The notes beneath the pieces are model-generated. The model was not told the origin of the DNA. It did not search any database and saw only the letters and a program-made list of their open reading frames with translations. Of a stretch of 64,000 nucleotides of DNA, positions 14,537 to 27,136 are shown piece by piece (position 1 is the first letter of the stretch; each line of letters opens with the position of its first letter). The DNA is from Nocardioides gansuensis. GTDB lineage: Bacteria; Actinomycetota; Actinomycetes; Propionibacteriales; Nocardioidaceae. The DNA lies in assembly GCF_003076135.1 (NCBI RefSeq), contig NZ_QDGZ01000001.1, positions 496,001 to 560,000 on the forward strand, in the 5' to 3' direction. Position numbers and translations under genes: made by a program.

Positions 14537-15811
14537 TCATCTCAGGTCCAGGTAGCCCTCGGCGCACAAGGCCTTGAGCACGTCGTCGAGGGCGTCCTCG
14601 ATCGTGCGGCCGGTGGTGTCGACGTGTACGGCGGCGTCGTCGGGCTCCTCGTAGGGCGAGCTGATCCCGGTGAACTCGGGGATCTCGCCGCGGCGGGCCC
14701 TGGCGTAGAGCCCCTTGCGGTCGCGGCGCTCGCACTCATCCAGCGGGGTGGCGACGTGCACGAGGAAGAACGCGCCGCCGGCGTCCTCCACCATCTGGCG
14801 CACCTGGGCGCGGGTCTCGGCGAAGGGGGCGATGGGGGAGCAGATCGCGACCCCGCCGTGGCGGGCGATCTCGGCGGCGACCCAGCCGATCCGGCGGATG
14901 TTGGTCTCGCGGTCGGCCTTGGAGAAGCTCAGGCCGGCCGAGAGGTTCCGGCGTACGACGTCGCCGTCGAGGCTGGTCACCGAGCGCTCGCCCTGCTCCA
15001 GCAGCCTGTCCATCAGCGCGCGGGCCAGGGTCGACTTGCCGCTCCCGGAGAGCCCGGTGAAGAAGAGGACCAGCCCCTGCTCGTCGGGCGCGGGCCGGTC
15101 GCGGTCGACGATGGCCTGGATGGCGGGCGGGTAGGCCTCGACCTCGCTCGACCGCCCGAGGTCGGCTGGTCGAGCGAGGTCTGCTGGTCGAGCGAGGTCG
15201 GCCGGTCGAGCGGAGTCGAGACCACCGGCCAGGGCGTGGACGGGGTCGGGGCCCGCGTAGCTGGCCACCACCTGCACGCCCAGGTCGTGGTCTGCCTGCG
15301 CGTCACCATGGTCGGCGAGGGGTGCGGCGACCACCTCGGCGTCGTCGAGCAGGGCGGCCGCGGCGAGGGTGGCGCGTACCAGCGCGACGGGCGACAGCCC
15401 GGCCGTGCGGTGGCCGGCGAGTGCGAGCAGGACAACGGGGCCCAGGCGGCGTACCTCCTCGATCTCCGCCTCGGTGAGGGCGTCGGCGACGGGGACGAAC
15501 GTGCGCCCGGCGTGTGCTTCGCGGACCTGCGCGGGAGAGAGGTAGAGGCGTCGGAAGGGGCCGTACTGGGCGTGGGTGAGCGGGGTGACCGCACCGGTGA
15601 GGGTCTCTACCCGGGCGAGCGGCAGGCCCTCGGGGTCGACCAGCTCGACGACGTCGGCCTGGGCCAGCTCGCCGGGCAGGTCGAGCGTGACCACGCTGCC
15701 GGGCTCGTTGAAGCTGGTGAGCGGGGCGAGTGCCCCGGTCGTGAGCAGCTCGAGGTCGTCGAGCTCGCGGGGGGAGGGGCAGTGCTGGGGAGGCGTCGAC
15801 ACGGCGGCCAT
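14537..15811 (-). CDS. cysC: Adenylyl-sulfate kinase with degenerate N-terminal ATP-sulfurylase domain
   Basis: A 424-residue two-domain protein. Residues 1-190 resemble the N-terminal part of monomeric ATP sulfurylase (DLELLTTGALAPLTSFN, LDLPGELA, VVAAPLADH), but the sulfurylase nucleotide motifs of the QxRN and HxxH type are not seen. Residues 235-424 are APS kinase: P-loop FTGLSGSGKST (about 249-259), LDGDVVRRNLSAGLSFS, and FVHVATPLDECERRDRKGLYARARRG, a lid-like segment. It phosphorylates APS to PAPS. The linker holds an in-frame palindromic repeat giving three ARPADL units. The start is uncertain: ATG 15811 is chosen, as the longer frame to 15844 would cross the leaderless asparaginase promoter. 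Confidence 0.88.
   Translation of the reverse strand: MAAVSTPPQHCPSPRELDDLELLTTGALAPLTSFNEPGSVVTLDLPGELAQADVVELVDPEGLPLARVETLTGAVTPLTHAQYGPFRRLYLSPAQVREAHAGRTFVPVADALTEAEIEEVRRLGPVVLLALAGHRTAGLSPVALVRATLAAAALLDDAEVVAAPLADHGDAQADHDLGVQVVASYAGPDPVHALAGGLDSARPADLARPADLARPADLGRSSEVEAYPPAIQAIVDRDRPAPDEQGLVLFFTGLSGSGKSTLARALMDRLLEQGERSVTSLDGDVVRRNLSAGLSFSKADRETNIRRIGWVAAEIARHGGVAICSPIAPFAETRAQVRQMVEDAGGAFFLVHVATPLDECERRDRKGLYARARRGEIPEFTGISSPYEEPDDAAVHVDTTGRTIEDALDDVLKALCAEGYLDLR
15142..15223. repeat. Palindromic repeat with 18-bp tandem triplication inside cysC
   Basis: Three consecutive 18-bp units (15161-15178, 15179-15196, 15197-15214; core GGTCGAGCGAG) sit inside a larger palindrome whose outer ends read CTCGACCTCGCTCGACC and GGTCGAGCGGAGTCGAG. 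It is the same family as the intergenic repeats but is read in frame in the linker of the APS kinase, giving repeated ARPADL. The number of units keeps the frame. Confidence 0.8.
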
Positions 15812-15829
15812 CCTCTCACTGCCCACGGA

Positions 15830-15842
15830 TAGGTTGTAGGCC
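15830..15842 (+). promoter_or_regulatory. Leaderless promoter of the asparaginase gene
   Basis: TAGGTT (15830-15835) is followed by 7 nt and the ATG at 15843. No ribosome binding site lies between, so transcription probably starts at the ATG. Confidence 0.5.
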
Positions 15843-16802
15843 ATGTCGAGTCCTGTCGTGGTGGCCGAGATCGTGCGTTCGGGCTTCGTGGAGGGCCACC
15901 ACTACGGCTCGGTGGTCGCGCTGGCGCCGGACGGCTCGGTGGAGTGGTCGGTGGGGGCGGTCGACACCGCGATGCTGCCGCGCTCGTGCAACAAGCCGCT
16001 CCAGGTCGTCGGGATGGTCGAGATGGGCCTCGACCTGCCTCCGGAGCTCCTGGCCCTCGCGTGCGCCTCGCACTCCGGGGAGCCGTTCCACGTCGAGGGC
16101 GTCCGGCGGATCCTCGACTCGGCCGGGCTCGACGAGCGGGCCCTGCAGACTCCGCCGGACTGGCCGCTCGACGACGCGGCCCGGGACGACGTGATCCGGG
16201 GCGGCGGCGAGAAGTCGCGGATCCTGATGAACTGCTCGGGCAAGCACGCCGCGATGCTCGCCACCTGTGTCGTCAACGGCTGGGACGCCAGGGCCTATCT
16301 CGTCCACGACCACCCGCTGCAGAAGGGCATCCTCGAGACGTTCGGCCGCCTCACCGGCGAGCACGTCGACACCGTTGCCGTCGACGGCTGCGGCGCCCCG
16401 CTGCTGTCGACGTCGCTCACCGGGCTGGCGCGCGCGTTCCGCTCCCTCGCCGTTGCCGAGTCCGGATCGGGACGCCGGGTGGCCGAGGCCATCCGCATGC
16501 ACCCGGCGTACGTCTCGGGGACCCGGCGCGACGAGCTCACGCTGCTCACCGCGCTGCCTGGTGCGATCGGCAAGGCGGGAGCGGAGTCCTGCTACGCCGT
16601 CGCGCTGCCGGACGGGCGCGCCTTCGCGCTGAAGACCGACGACGGCGCACCGCGGGCTCGGCCGGTGCTGATGGCGGCAGCCCTGGAGCGGTCGGGGGTG
16701 CTGGAGTTCCCCGGCGTGGACGCGGCGGCCGTCCGGCGTACGGGCACTCACACCCTGCTCGGCGGGGGCCGGCCGGTGGGGGAGGTCCGCGCGGTCTTCT
16801 GA
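15843..16802 (+). CDS. Type II asparaginase (PF06089 family)
   Basis: A 319-residue protein of the Rhizobium-type asparaginase II family: VRSGFVEGHHYGSVVAL near the N-terminus, LPRSCNKPLQ, ACASHSGE, MNCSGKHAAML and VDGCGAPLLS are all conserved stretches, with the Ser-Gly-Lys-His group and paired Cys in the active site. It hydrolyses L-asparagine to aspartate and ammonia in the cytoplasm. It is divergent from cysC with 31 nt between the starts, and its own ATG appears leaderless. No operon partner follows. Confidence 0.88.
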   Translation: MSSPVVVAEIVRSGFVEGHHYGSVVALAPDGSVEWSVGAVDTAMLPRSCNKPLQVVGMVEMGLDLPPELLALACASHSGEPFHVEGVRRILDSAGLDERALQTPPDWPLDDAARDDVIRGGGEKSRILMNCSGKHAAMLATCVVNGWDARAYLVHDHPLQKGILETFGRLTGEHVDTVAVDGCGAPLLSTSLTGLARAFRSLAVAESGSGRRVAEAIRMHPAYVSGTRRDELTLLTALPGAIGKAGAESCYAVALPDGRAFALKTDDGAPRARPVLMAAALERSGVLEFPGVDAAAVRRTGTHTLLGGGRPVGEVRAVF

Positions 16803-16848
16803 GGTTCTGGTCGCCGGCTGTGCGGGCAATCACAAACTCTCAGTTTGC

Positions 16849-16874
16849 ATAGTGCTAACAAGTGTTAGCACTAT
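16849..16874. promoter_or_regulatory. Perfect 11-bp palindrome over the XRE promoter
   Basis: ATAGTGCTAAC (16849-16859) and GTTAGCACTAT (16864-16874) are perfect complements with AAGT between. They lie immediately before the XRE gene, overlapping the region where its -10 must lie (TTGCAT at 16845 and CACTAT at 16869 are possible promoter hexamers). The most likely role is autorepression by the XRE protein. The half-sites match CIRCE arms, but in the opposite order and with a short spacer. Confidence 0.65.
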
Positions 16875-16880
16875 GGAGGC

Positions 16881-17309
16881 ATGGCACGGGACAAGAGTGG
16901 CAAGAACGGCGGCAAGAGCGTCGTCGGGTCACTGGGCGACACCCTCAGGGAGCACCGGCTCGCGATGCGCCTCTCCTTGCGGCAGCTCGCCGAGCAGGTC
17001 GGGGTCAGCAACCCCTACCTGAGCCAGATCGAGCGTGGGCTCCGCCGGCCGTCGGCCGAGGTGCTCCAGCAGATCGCCAAGGCGCTGCGCATCTCCGCCG
17101 ACCAGCTCTACATCCAGGCGGGCATCGTCAACCCCGCCCGCGGAGCCGGGAGCTCGGTCGAGCTGGCGATCCTCGCGGACACCGGACTCACGGAGCGCCA
17201 GAAGCAGTCCCTGCTCGACGTCTACGCCTCCTTCCTCGCCCTGAACGGTGAGCGGGCGGCCGACGACGGCCCCTCCCCCGACAGTCCTGAGGCACCCACG
17301 CAGGACTGA
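16881..17309 (+). CDS. XRE family regulator, Rv0474-like
   Basis: A 142-residue protein with a helix-turn-helix domain at about 17-75: LGDTLREHRLAMRLSLRQLAEQVGVSNPYLSQIERGLRRPSAEVLQQIAKALRI. A helical tail and an acidic, Pro-rich C-terminus follow. It lies 46 nt before an HbhA-like gene and a DUF2516 gene, the same order as Rv0474-Rv0475-Rv0476 in M. tuberculosis. ATG 16881 has GGAGG only 1 nt upstream, too close for normal use, so the transcript may be leaderless. The palindrome over its promoter suggests autoregulation. Confidence 0.88.
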   Translation: MARDKSGKNGGKSVVGSLGDTLREHRLAMRLSLRQLAEQVGVSNPYLSQIERGLRRPSAEVLQQIAKALRISADQLYIQAGIVNPARGAGSSVELAILADTGLTERQKQSLLDVYASFLALNGERAADDGPSPDSPEAPTQD

Positions 17310-17355
17310 ACCCCGACCCGGCCACCAGGGTCGGGCACACCCAGAAGGAGAAGAC

Positions 17356-17973
17356 ATGGCGAAGGCCAAGTTCGACATCAAGACCGAGGCGATCAAGCCG
17401 TTCTACGCCGGCGCCGGCGCCACCGACCTCGCTGTCGAGAAGGTGCGCGACTACGTCACCGGTGCGCAGAAGAAGCTCACGGACGTGCAGGCCGACGTGA
17501 CCGCGAAGGTCGCCGACGTGCAGAAGAGCGTCACGGAGCTCGAGCCCAGGACCCTCCGCAGCCAGGCGAAGACCGTCGTCAACGCCCGCGTCGAGGCGCT
17601 CAGCACCGAGGCCAAGGCCCGCCGCGCCGCCATCGAGAGGCGCATCGCCGGGCTGCAGTCCGAGGCCAAGACCGTCCCGGCCAAGGTCCAGGCCCGCGTC
17701 GACGAGAACGTCTCCGCTGCCACCGGGACCTACACCGACCTGGTCAAGCGTGGCGAGTCGTTCGTCGGGCGCCTCCGTGGCCAGCAGCCGGTGAAGCCGG
17801 CCGCGCGGAAGGCTCCCGCCAAGACCGCCGCGAAGCCCACGGCGAAGAAGGCTCCGGCCAAGAAGGCCCCGGCCGCCAAGAAGGCTCCGGCCGCGAAGGC
17901 GCCCGCCGCCAATCAGGCCGCGGCCACGACGGCGCCCGCCGCCAAGCAGGCCCCGACCGCGTCGGCCAACTGA
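17356..17973 (+). CDS. hbhA: HbhA-like heparin-binding hemagglutinin homologue
   Basis: A 205-residue protein. Residues 1-150 are strongly helical and probably coiled-coil (YVTGAQKKLTDVQADVTAKVADVQ). Residues 155-205 are a Lys/Ala/Pro tail with KAPAK, KKAPA and related repeats, like the heparin-binding tail of mycobacterial HbhA. In mycobacteria HbhA is a surface adhesin; in a free-living species the tail may bind DNA or anionic polymers instead (inference). ATG 17356 follows AAGGAG. There is no signal peptide, as in HbhA. A strong terminator lies downstream. Confidence 0.87.
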   Translation: MAKAKFDIKTEAIKPFYAGAGATDLAVEKVRDYVTGAQKKLTDVQADVTAKVADVQKSVTELEPRTLRSQAKTVVNARVEALSTEAKARRAAIERRIAGLQSEAKTVPAKVQARVDENVSAATGTYTDLVKRGESFVGRLRGQQPVKPAARKAPAKTAAKPTAKKAPAKKAPAAKKAPAAKAPAANQAAATTAPAAKQAPTASAN

Positions 17974-18016
17974 AGGACTGACGAGGAGCAACTGCTGCTC
18001 TTCTGACGACAGGAGA

Positions 18017-18050
18017 GGACCCCCGGGCGCTTGTGGCCCGGGGGTCCTTT
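18017..18050 (+). terminator. Rho-independent terminator after hbhA
   Basis: GGACCCCCGGGC (18017-18028) pairs perfectly with GCCCGGGGGTCC (18036-18047) over 12 bp with a 7-nt loop, followed by TTTCT. Confidence 0.85.
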
Positions 18051-18077
18051 CTGCTCCGGCTCGCATACGCTATGGGT

Positions 18078-18371
18078 GTGAACGTCTTCGTGGTCCAGGA
18101 CTACGTCTCCCTGGTCGTGCTGGTGGTGCTGCTGGCGGTGAAGGGGTTTGCCTTCGTCAACTCGCTGCTCTGGTCCCCCCAGGCCTACGAGGCCGCGGGC
18201 AAGCTCACCAAGCCGGCGTGGGTGGCCATCACCGGCCTCGGGTTCGCCGCCCAGCTGCTGATGCTCACGTCCTCGCCGCTCAACCTGATCCACCTGGCCT
18301 TCACGATCGCTGCGTTCGTGTACCTCGCCGACGTCCGGCCCGCGCTTGCGGAGGTCACCAGCCGGCACTGA
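18078..18371 (+). CDS. DUF2516 membrane protein, Rv0476-like
   Basis: A 97-residue membrane protein with three hydrophobic segments (about 5-25, 45-65 and 70-86) and the stretch LWSPQAYEAAGKLTKPAWVAI typical of DUF2516. Function not known; it follows hbhA as in mycobacteria. GTG 18078 is chosen because TACGCT (18066-18071) lies 6 nt before it and no ribosome binding site exists; ATG 18072, two codons upstream, is the alternative. Confidence 0.82.
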   Translation: MNVFVVQDYVSLVVLVVLLAVKGFAFVNSLLWSPQAYEAAGKLTKPAWVAITGLGFAAQLLMLTSSPLNLIHLAFTIAAFVYLADVRPALAEVTSRH

Positions 18372-18458
18372 GGCTGCCTTGAGACCAGCGCGCACAGGTC
18401 ATGTGACACACCCCCATCAGGAGCCGGTGGGGGCGCGCGGATACGGTTAGGCTCTTCG

Positions 18459-18860
18459 GTGACCACATCAGATCGGACGGGGAGAACTGACCGCATGCCG
18501 CACGACTTCGAAGAGCGTCCGTGGGGCTCTTGGCACGTCATCGACGAGGGCCAGGGCTACAAGGTGAAGCGCATACACGTGAAGCCGGGTCAGCGCCTGT
18601 CCTACCAGACGCACGAGCACCGCTCGGAGCACTGGGTGGTCATCTTCGGCATCGCCACCTGCATCGTCGAGGGCGAGACCATCGTGGCCGGCCCCGGCCA
18701 GTCTGTCGACGTTCCCCTGGGTGCCGCGCACCGGATCACCAACCAGCACGCCGAGGAACTCGTGATCATCGAGGTGCAGCGCGGCGCCTACACCGGCGAG
18801 GACGACATCTGCCGCCTCGAGGACGACTACGGCCGCAGCGAGGTCCCGGCCGCCAAGTGA
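18459..18860 (+). CDS. Cupin, mannose-6-phosphate isomerase type II-like
   Basis: A 133-residue cupin: PWGSWHVIDEGQGYKVKRIHVKPGQRLSYQTHEHRSEHWVVIFG has the metal-binding HEHRSEHW residues, and VPLGAAHRITN gives the second cupin motif. It corresponds to the isomerase domain of bifunctional mannose-1-phosphate guanylyltransferase/phosphomannose isomerase, so it may interconvert fructose-6-P and mannose-6-P to feed GDP-mannose. GTG 18459 is 5 nt after a TAGGCT box (leaderless); ATG 18495 with GGGGAGA upstream is an equally possible start and gives the usual MPHDFEERPWG N-terminus. Confidence 0.85.
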   Translation: MTTSDRTGRTDRMPHDFEERPWGSWHVIDEGQGYKVKRIHVKPGQRLSYQTHEHRSEHWVVIFGIATCIVEGETIVAGPGQSVDVPLGAAHRITNQHAEELVIIEVQRGAYTGEDDICRLEDDYGRSEVPAAK

Positions 18861-19043
18861 CGTTGAGTGGTCACGCGACGCGCACGCGGTACGCGACCAC
18901 GTCCTTCAGCGCGGCCCGCACGTAGTCGTACCGGTGCATCACGTCGCCCCGGGCGGTCGCCGGACGTCGAACTGCCGACGCCAGCGGACCAGGATGGTTT
19001 CGAGACGGGACTTCGTCCCTCCTCAACCACCGACGGCGTGGTC
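18861..19043. other. Intergenic region with a degraded fragment and a repeat
   Basis: Minus-strand codons in 18871-18940 read MHRYDYVRAALKDVVAYRVR, which looks like the end of a real protein but has no gene body attached, so it may be a remnant. The right part (18995-19058) is a degenerate palindromic repeat, whose end overlaps the last codons of rmlCD. No promoter is recognised. Confidence 0.45.

Positions 19044-19058
<15 letters not shown>
18995..19058. repeat. Degenerate palindromic repeat at the rmlCD 3' end
   Basis: GGTTTCGAGACGGGACTTCG at the left and CCTACTCGACCACCGGA at the right are variants of the common repeat ends, with a small GGGACTTCGTCCC hairpin inside. It supplies the last residues (SPVVE) of the RmlC-RmlD protein. 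Confidence 0.55.
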
Positions 19059-23433
<4,375 letters not shown>

Positions 23434-23467
23434 GGTGCCAAACGCGAGCACTGGGCCGGCCACGCCC

Positions 23468-23480
23468 TAAGGTGTGGCGC
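23468..23480 (+). promoter_or_regulatory. Leaderless promoter of rmlA
   Basis: TAAGGT (23468-23473) is followed by GTGGCGC (7 nt) and ATG 23481, with no ribosome binding site. Transcription probably starts at the ATG. Confidence 0.5.
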
Positions 23481-24365
23481 ATGCACGGAATCATCCTGGC
23501 CGGCGGCACCGGCTCTCGCCTGCACCCGATCACCCAGGGCATCAGCAAGCAGCTCGTGCCGGTCTACGACAAGCCGATGATCTACTACCCGCTCACCACC
23601 CTGATGCTCGCGGGCATCCGGGACGTCCTGGTGATCACGACGCCGCACGAGGCGGAAGGCTTCCACCGGCTGCTGGGCGATGGCTCGCAGTTCGGCATCT
23701 CGCTGACCTTCGCGGTGCAGCCGAGCCCCGACGGCCTGGCCCAGGCCTTCATCATCGGAGCCGACCACATCGGCTCCGACACCTCCGCCCTCGTCCTCGG
23801 TGACAACATCTTCTACGGCAGCGGGCTCGGCACCCAGCTGCGCCGCTACACCGACCTCGACGGGGCCGCGGTCTTCGGCTACCACGTCGCCGACCCCACG
23901 GCGTACGGCGTCGTGGAGTTCGACGAGGAGGGCCGCGCCCTCTCGCTGGAGGAGAAGCCCGCGAAGCCCAAGAGCCACTTCGCCGTCCCGGGCCTCTACT
24001 TCTACGACAACGACGTGGTGCAGTACGCCGCGGAGCTGAAGCCGTCGGAGCGTGGCGAGCTCGAGATCACCGACCTCAACCGGCGCTACCTCGAGGAGGG
24101 GCGGCTGCAGGTCGAGGTGCTCCCGCGCGGCACCGCCTGGCTCGACACCGGCACCTTCGACTCGCTCAACGACGCCTCCAACTTCGTGCGCACGATCGAG
24201 GGCCGGCAGGGCTTCAAGATCGGCTCCCCGGAGGAGGTCGCGTGGCGCATGGGCTTCCTCTCCGACGACGAGCTGCGCGAGCGCGCCGAGCCGCTGCGCA
24301 AGAGCGGCTACGGCGAATACCTGCTCGCGCTGCTCGCCGAGAGGGCTGAGCGGCAGCCTCAGTAG
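23481..24365 (+). CDS. rmlA: Glucose-1-phosphate thymidylyltransferase
   Basis: A 294-residue nucleotidyltransferase: [38 protein letters not shown] is the classic RmlA N-terminus with the dTTP-binding loop, and [27 protein letters not shown] and [10 protein letters not shown] follow in order. It makes dTDP-glucose from dTTP and glucose-1-phosphate, the first step to dTDP-rhamnose. With rmlB and rmlCD the full pathway is present within 5.4 kb. The 3' end overlaps the convergent sugar-transferase gene by 7 bp. Confidence 0.96.
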   Translation: MHGIILAGGTGSRLHPITQGISKQLVPVYDKPMIYYPLTTLMLAGIRDVLVITTPHEAEGFHRLLGDGSQFGISLTFAVQPSPDGLAQAFIIGADHIGSDTSALVLGDNIFYGSGLGTQLRRYTDLDGAAVFGYHVADPTAYGVVEFDEEGRALSLEEKPAKPKSHFAVPGLYFYDNDVVQYAAELKPSERGELEITDLNRRYLEEGRLQVEVLPRGTAWLDTGTFDSLNDASNFVRTIEGRQGFKIGSPEEVAWRMGFLSDDELRERAEPLRKSGYGEYLLALLAERAERQPQ

Positions 24366-25003
24366 GCGCCGCGGCGGGTGAGCACCGCTGGGATCGTCTT
24401 CGCGAGCACCCACACGTCCATGCCCAGCGACCATCGGGTGGCGTAGCGGACGTCGAGGCGAACCGAGTCCTCGAGGGACAGGTCGGAGCGGCCCGAGACC
24501 TGCCACAGGCCGGTGAGGCCGGGGCGCACGGACTGGCGGAGCGGGAACGCCTCGCCGTAGAGGCCGACCTCCGACGGCAGGATCGGCCGGGGGCCGACCA
24601 GGCTCATGTCGCCCCGGATCACGTTGACCAGCTGGGGGATCTCGTCGATCGACATCCGTCGCAGCGAGCGGCCCGGACCGGTGAGCCGGGGGTCGTCCGC
24701 CAGCTTGAACAGGCCGTCGACCGGCCTGGTCCGCTCGGCCAGGGCGAGCAGCGCCTCCTCGGCGTCGACGGCCATCGTCCGCAGCTTGAGGCAGGTGAAC
24801 GGGCGGCCCTCACGGCCCAGCCGGGTCTGGGTGAAGACGATGGGGCCGCGGTCGTGGCTCCACACCCAGGCGGCGGCGACCGCGAGCACCGGGAGCAGCA
24901 GCCCCAGCAGGACGAGCGCGCCGGCCACGTCGAGGGAGCGCTTGGCGGCCACCCGCACCGAGGGGGCGGCGGCGACAGCGGTGCTGGTGGAGGCGAGCGT
25001 CAC
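24359..25003 (-). CDS. Bacterial sugar transferase (initiating phosphoglycosyl transferase)
   Basis: A 214-residue short-form phosphoglycosyl transferase with one hydrophobic segment near 28-50. Conserved parts: [48 protein letters not shown], and [17 protein letters not shown]. It moves a sugar-1-phosphate from a nucleotide sugar onto undecaprenyl or decaprenyl phosphate, starting a surface polysaccharide repeat unit. It lacks the N-terminal multi-membrane domain of WbaP types. GTG 25003 has GAGGA 7 nt upstream. Confidence 0.9.
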   Translation of the reverse strand: MTLASTSTAVAAAPSVRVAAKRSLDVAGALVLLGLLLPVLAVAAAWVWSHDRGPIVFTQTRLGREGRPFTCLKLRTMAVDAEEALLALAERTRPVDGLFKLADDPRLTGPGRSLRRMSIDEIPQLVNVIRGDMSLVGPRPILPSEVGLYGEAFPLRQSVRPGLTGLWQVSGRSDLSLEDSVRLDVRYATRWSLGMDVWVLAKTIPAVLTRRGAY

Positions 25004-25072
25004 GTGTGGTCCTCACGGGGGTCTGTGCGGGATCAACGTAGTGGCAACGCACAGGTGACGCCCGGTTTTGCC

Positions 25073-26017
25073 TCAGGTGAGGAGATCGGCGTCGACCATC
25101 CGGCCGACGAGCTCCTCGAAGCCGACGGTCGGCGACCAGCCGAGGTGCTTCCGCGCGCGCGTCGAGTCGCCGAGCAACTCGGTGGCGTCGGTCGGACGCA
25201 GGAACCGCGGGTCGGTCTCGACCAGGCCCTCCCAGTGGGCGATGCCCGCGCGAGCGAAGGCGGCCGCCACGAATTCGCGAACGCTGTGCGCCTCGCCGGT
25301 CGCGACGACGTAGTCGCGCGCCTCGTCGGCGCGAGCGGCGCGCACCATCGCGTCGACGTAGTCGGGGGCCCAGCCCCAGTCACGGCGGGCGTCGAGGTTG
25401 CCGAGCACCAGCCTGTCGGCGCGGCCCTGCGCGATGGCGGCGACGGTCGAGGTGATCTTGCGGGTCACGAACCGCTTCGGCCGCCGCGGCGACTCGTGGT
25501 TGTAGAGGATCGCGCTCACGGCGTGCAGCCCCCTGGCCCGCTGGACCCCGACCGAGAGGTGGGCGAACGCCTTCGCCGCGCCGTACGGGTTGAGCGGCCG
25601 GATCGGGGTGTCCTCGTCCTGCGGTGACGTCGGCGGCTCCCCGAAGATCTCGGCGCTGGAGGCCTGGACGACGCGTATGTCGTGGTTGCGCGCGTGCAGG
25701 AGGTGCGCCGACTCGAGGAGCGCGACCGCGGCCAGGCCGTTGACCTGGGCCGTGAGCTCCGGCTCCTCCCAGGACTGGTCGACCGAGCTGACGGCCGCGA
25801 GGTTGTAGACCTCGTCCGGCGCCAGGTCGAGCACGAGGCGGCGGGTTCCCTCGACGTCGGCGAGGTCACCCTCGTGGCGCACGACCTCGGCCGGGGTGTG
25901 CTCGCCGGTGTTGCCGCTCAGGGTGAGGGCGTGCACCTCGACGCCCTCGGCGAGGAGGTGGTCCGCCAGGTAGCTGCCGTCCTGGCCGCCGACGCCGGTG
26001 ATCAGCGCCCGGGTCAC
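25073..26017 (-). CDS. GDP-mannose 4,6-dehydratase paralogue
   Basis: A 314-residue extended SDR of the GMD type: LITGVGGQDGSYLADHLL, VVQASSAEIFGEPP, NPYGAAKAFAH with the catalytic Tyr/Lys, ILYNHESPRRPKRFVTRKI, and LGNLDARRDWGWAPDYV. These are GMD signatures, and RMD-type reductases lack the NHESPRR stretch. The sequence is clearly diverged from its neighbour, which is nearer to standard GMD, so the two may act on different GDP-sugars or form a mixed oligomer (inference). GTG 26017 lies 7 nt after the stop of the upstream GMD gene. Confidence 0.85.
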   Translation of the reverse strand: MTRALITGVGGQDGSYLADHLLAEGVEVHALTLSGNTGEHTPAEVVRHEGDLADVEGTRRLVLDLAPDEVYNLAAVSSVDQSWEEPELTAQVNGLAAVALLESAHLLHARNHDIRVVQASSAEIFGEPPTSPQDEDTPIRPLNPYGAAKAFAHLSVGVQRARGLHAVSAILYNHESPRRPKRFVTRKITSTVAAIAQGRADRLVLGNLDARRDWGWAPDYVDAMVRAARADEARDYVVATGEAHSVREFVAAAFARAGIAHWEGLVETDPRFLRPTDATELLGDSTRARKHLGWSPTVGFEELVGRMVDADLLT

Positions 26018-26024
26018 CGTGGGC

Positions 26025-27005
<981 letters not shown>

Positions 27006-27123
27006 GGCCCGAAGTCTGCCCTACGACGCCTGGTGGGCCGAAAAGAGAACCCGCCCCGGGGTCGGGCCCGACGCGTCGGCCCAGCGGCTCAGCACAGGCG
27101 CGGCCCGGCGCGGCCGTGACCCC

Positions 27124-27136
27124 TACGATGGCCGGC
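27124..27136 (+). promoter_or_regulatory. Leaderless promoter of the GalE-type gene
   Basis: TACGAT (27124-27129) is followed by 7 nt and ATG 27137, with no ribosome binding site. Confidence 0.5.

Noticed and set aside
15161..15214. Possible CRISPR-like or satellite array
   Set aside because: The three 18-bp units are contiguous without spacers and belong to the palindromic repeat family within a coding frame.
16849..16874. CIRCE operator
   Set aside because: The half-sites are in the reverse order and 4 nt apart; true CIRCE is TTAGCACTC-N9-GAGTGCTAA, and no HrcA target gene is adjacent.
18871..18940. Possible minus-strand gene fragment (MHRYDYVRAALKDVV)
   Set aside because: It looks protein-like but has no body upstream, no start signal and no recognised family, so it is mentioned only as a possible remnant in the gap entry.
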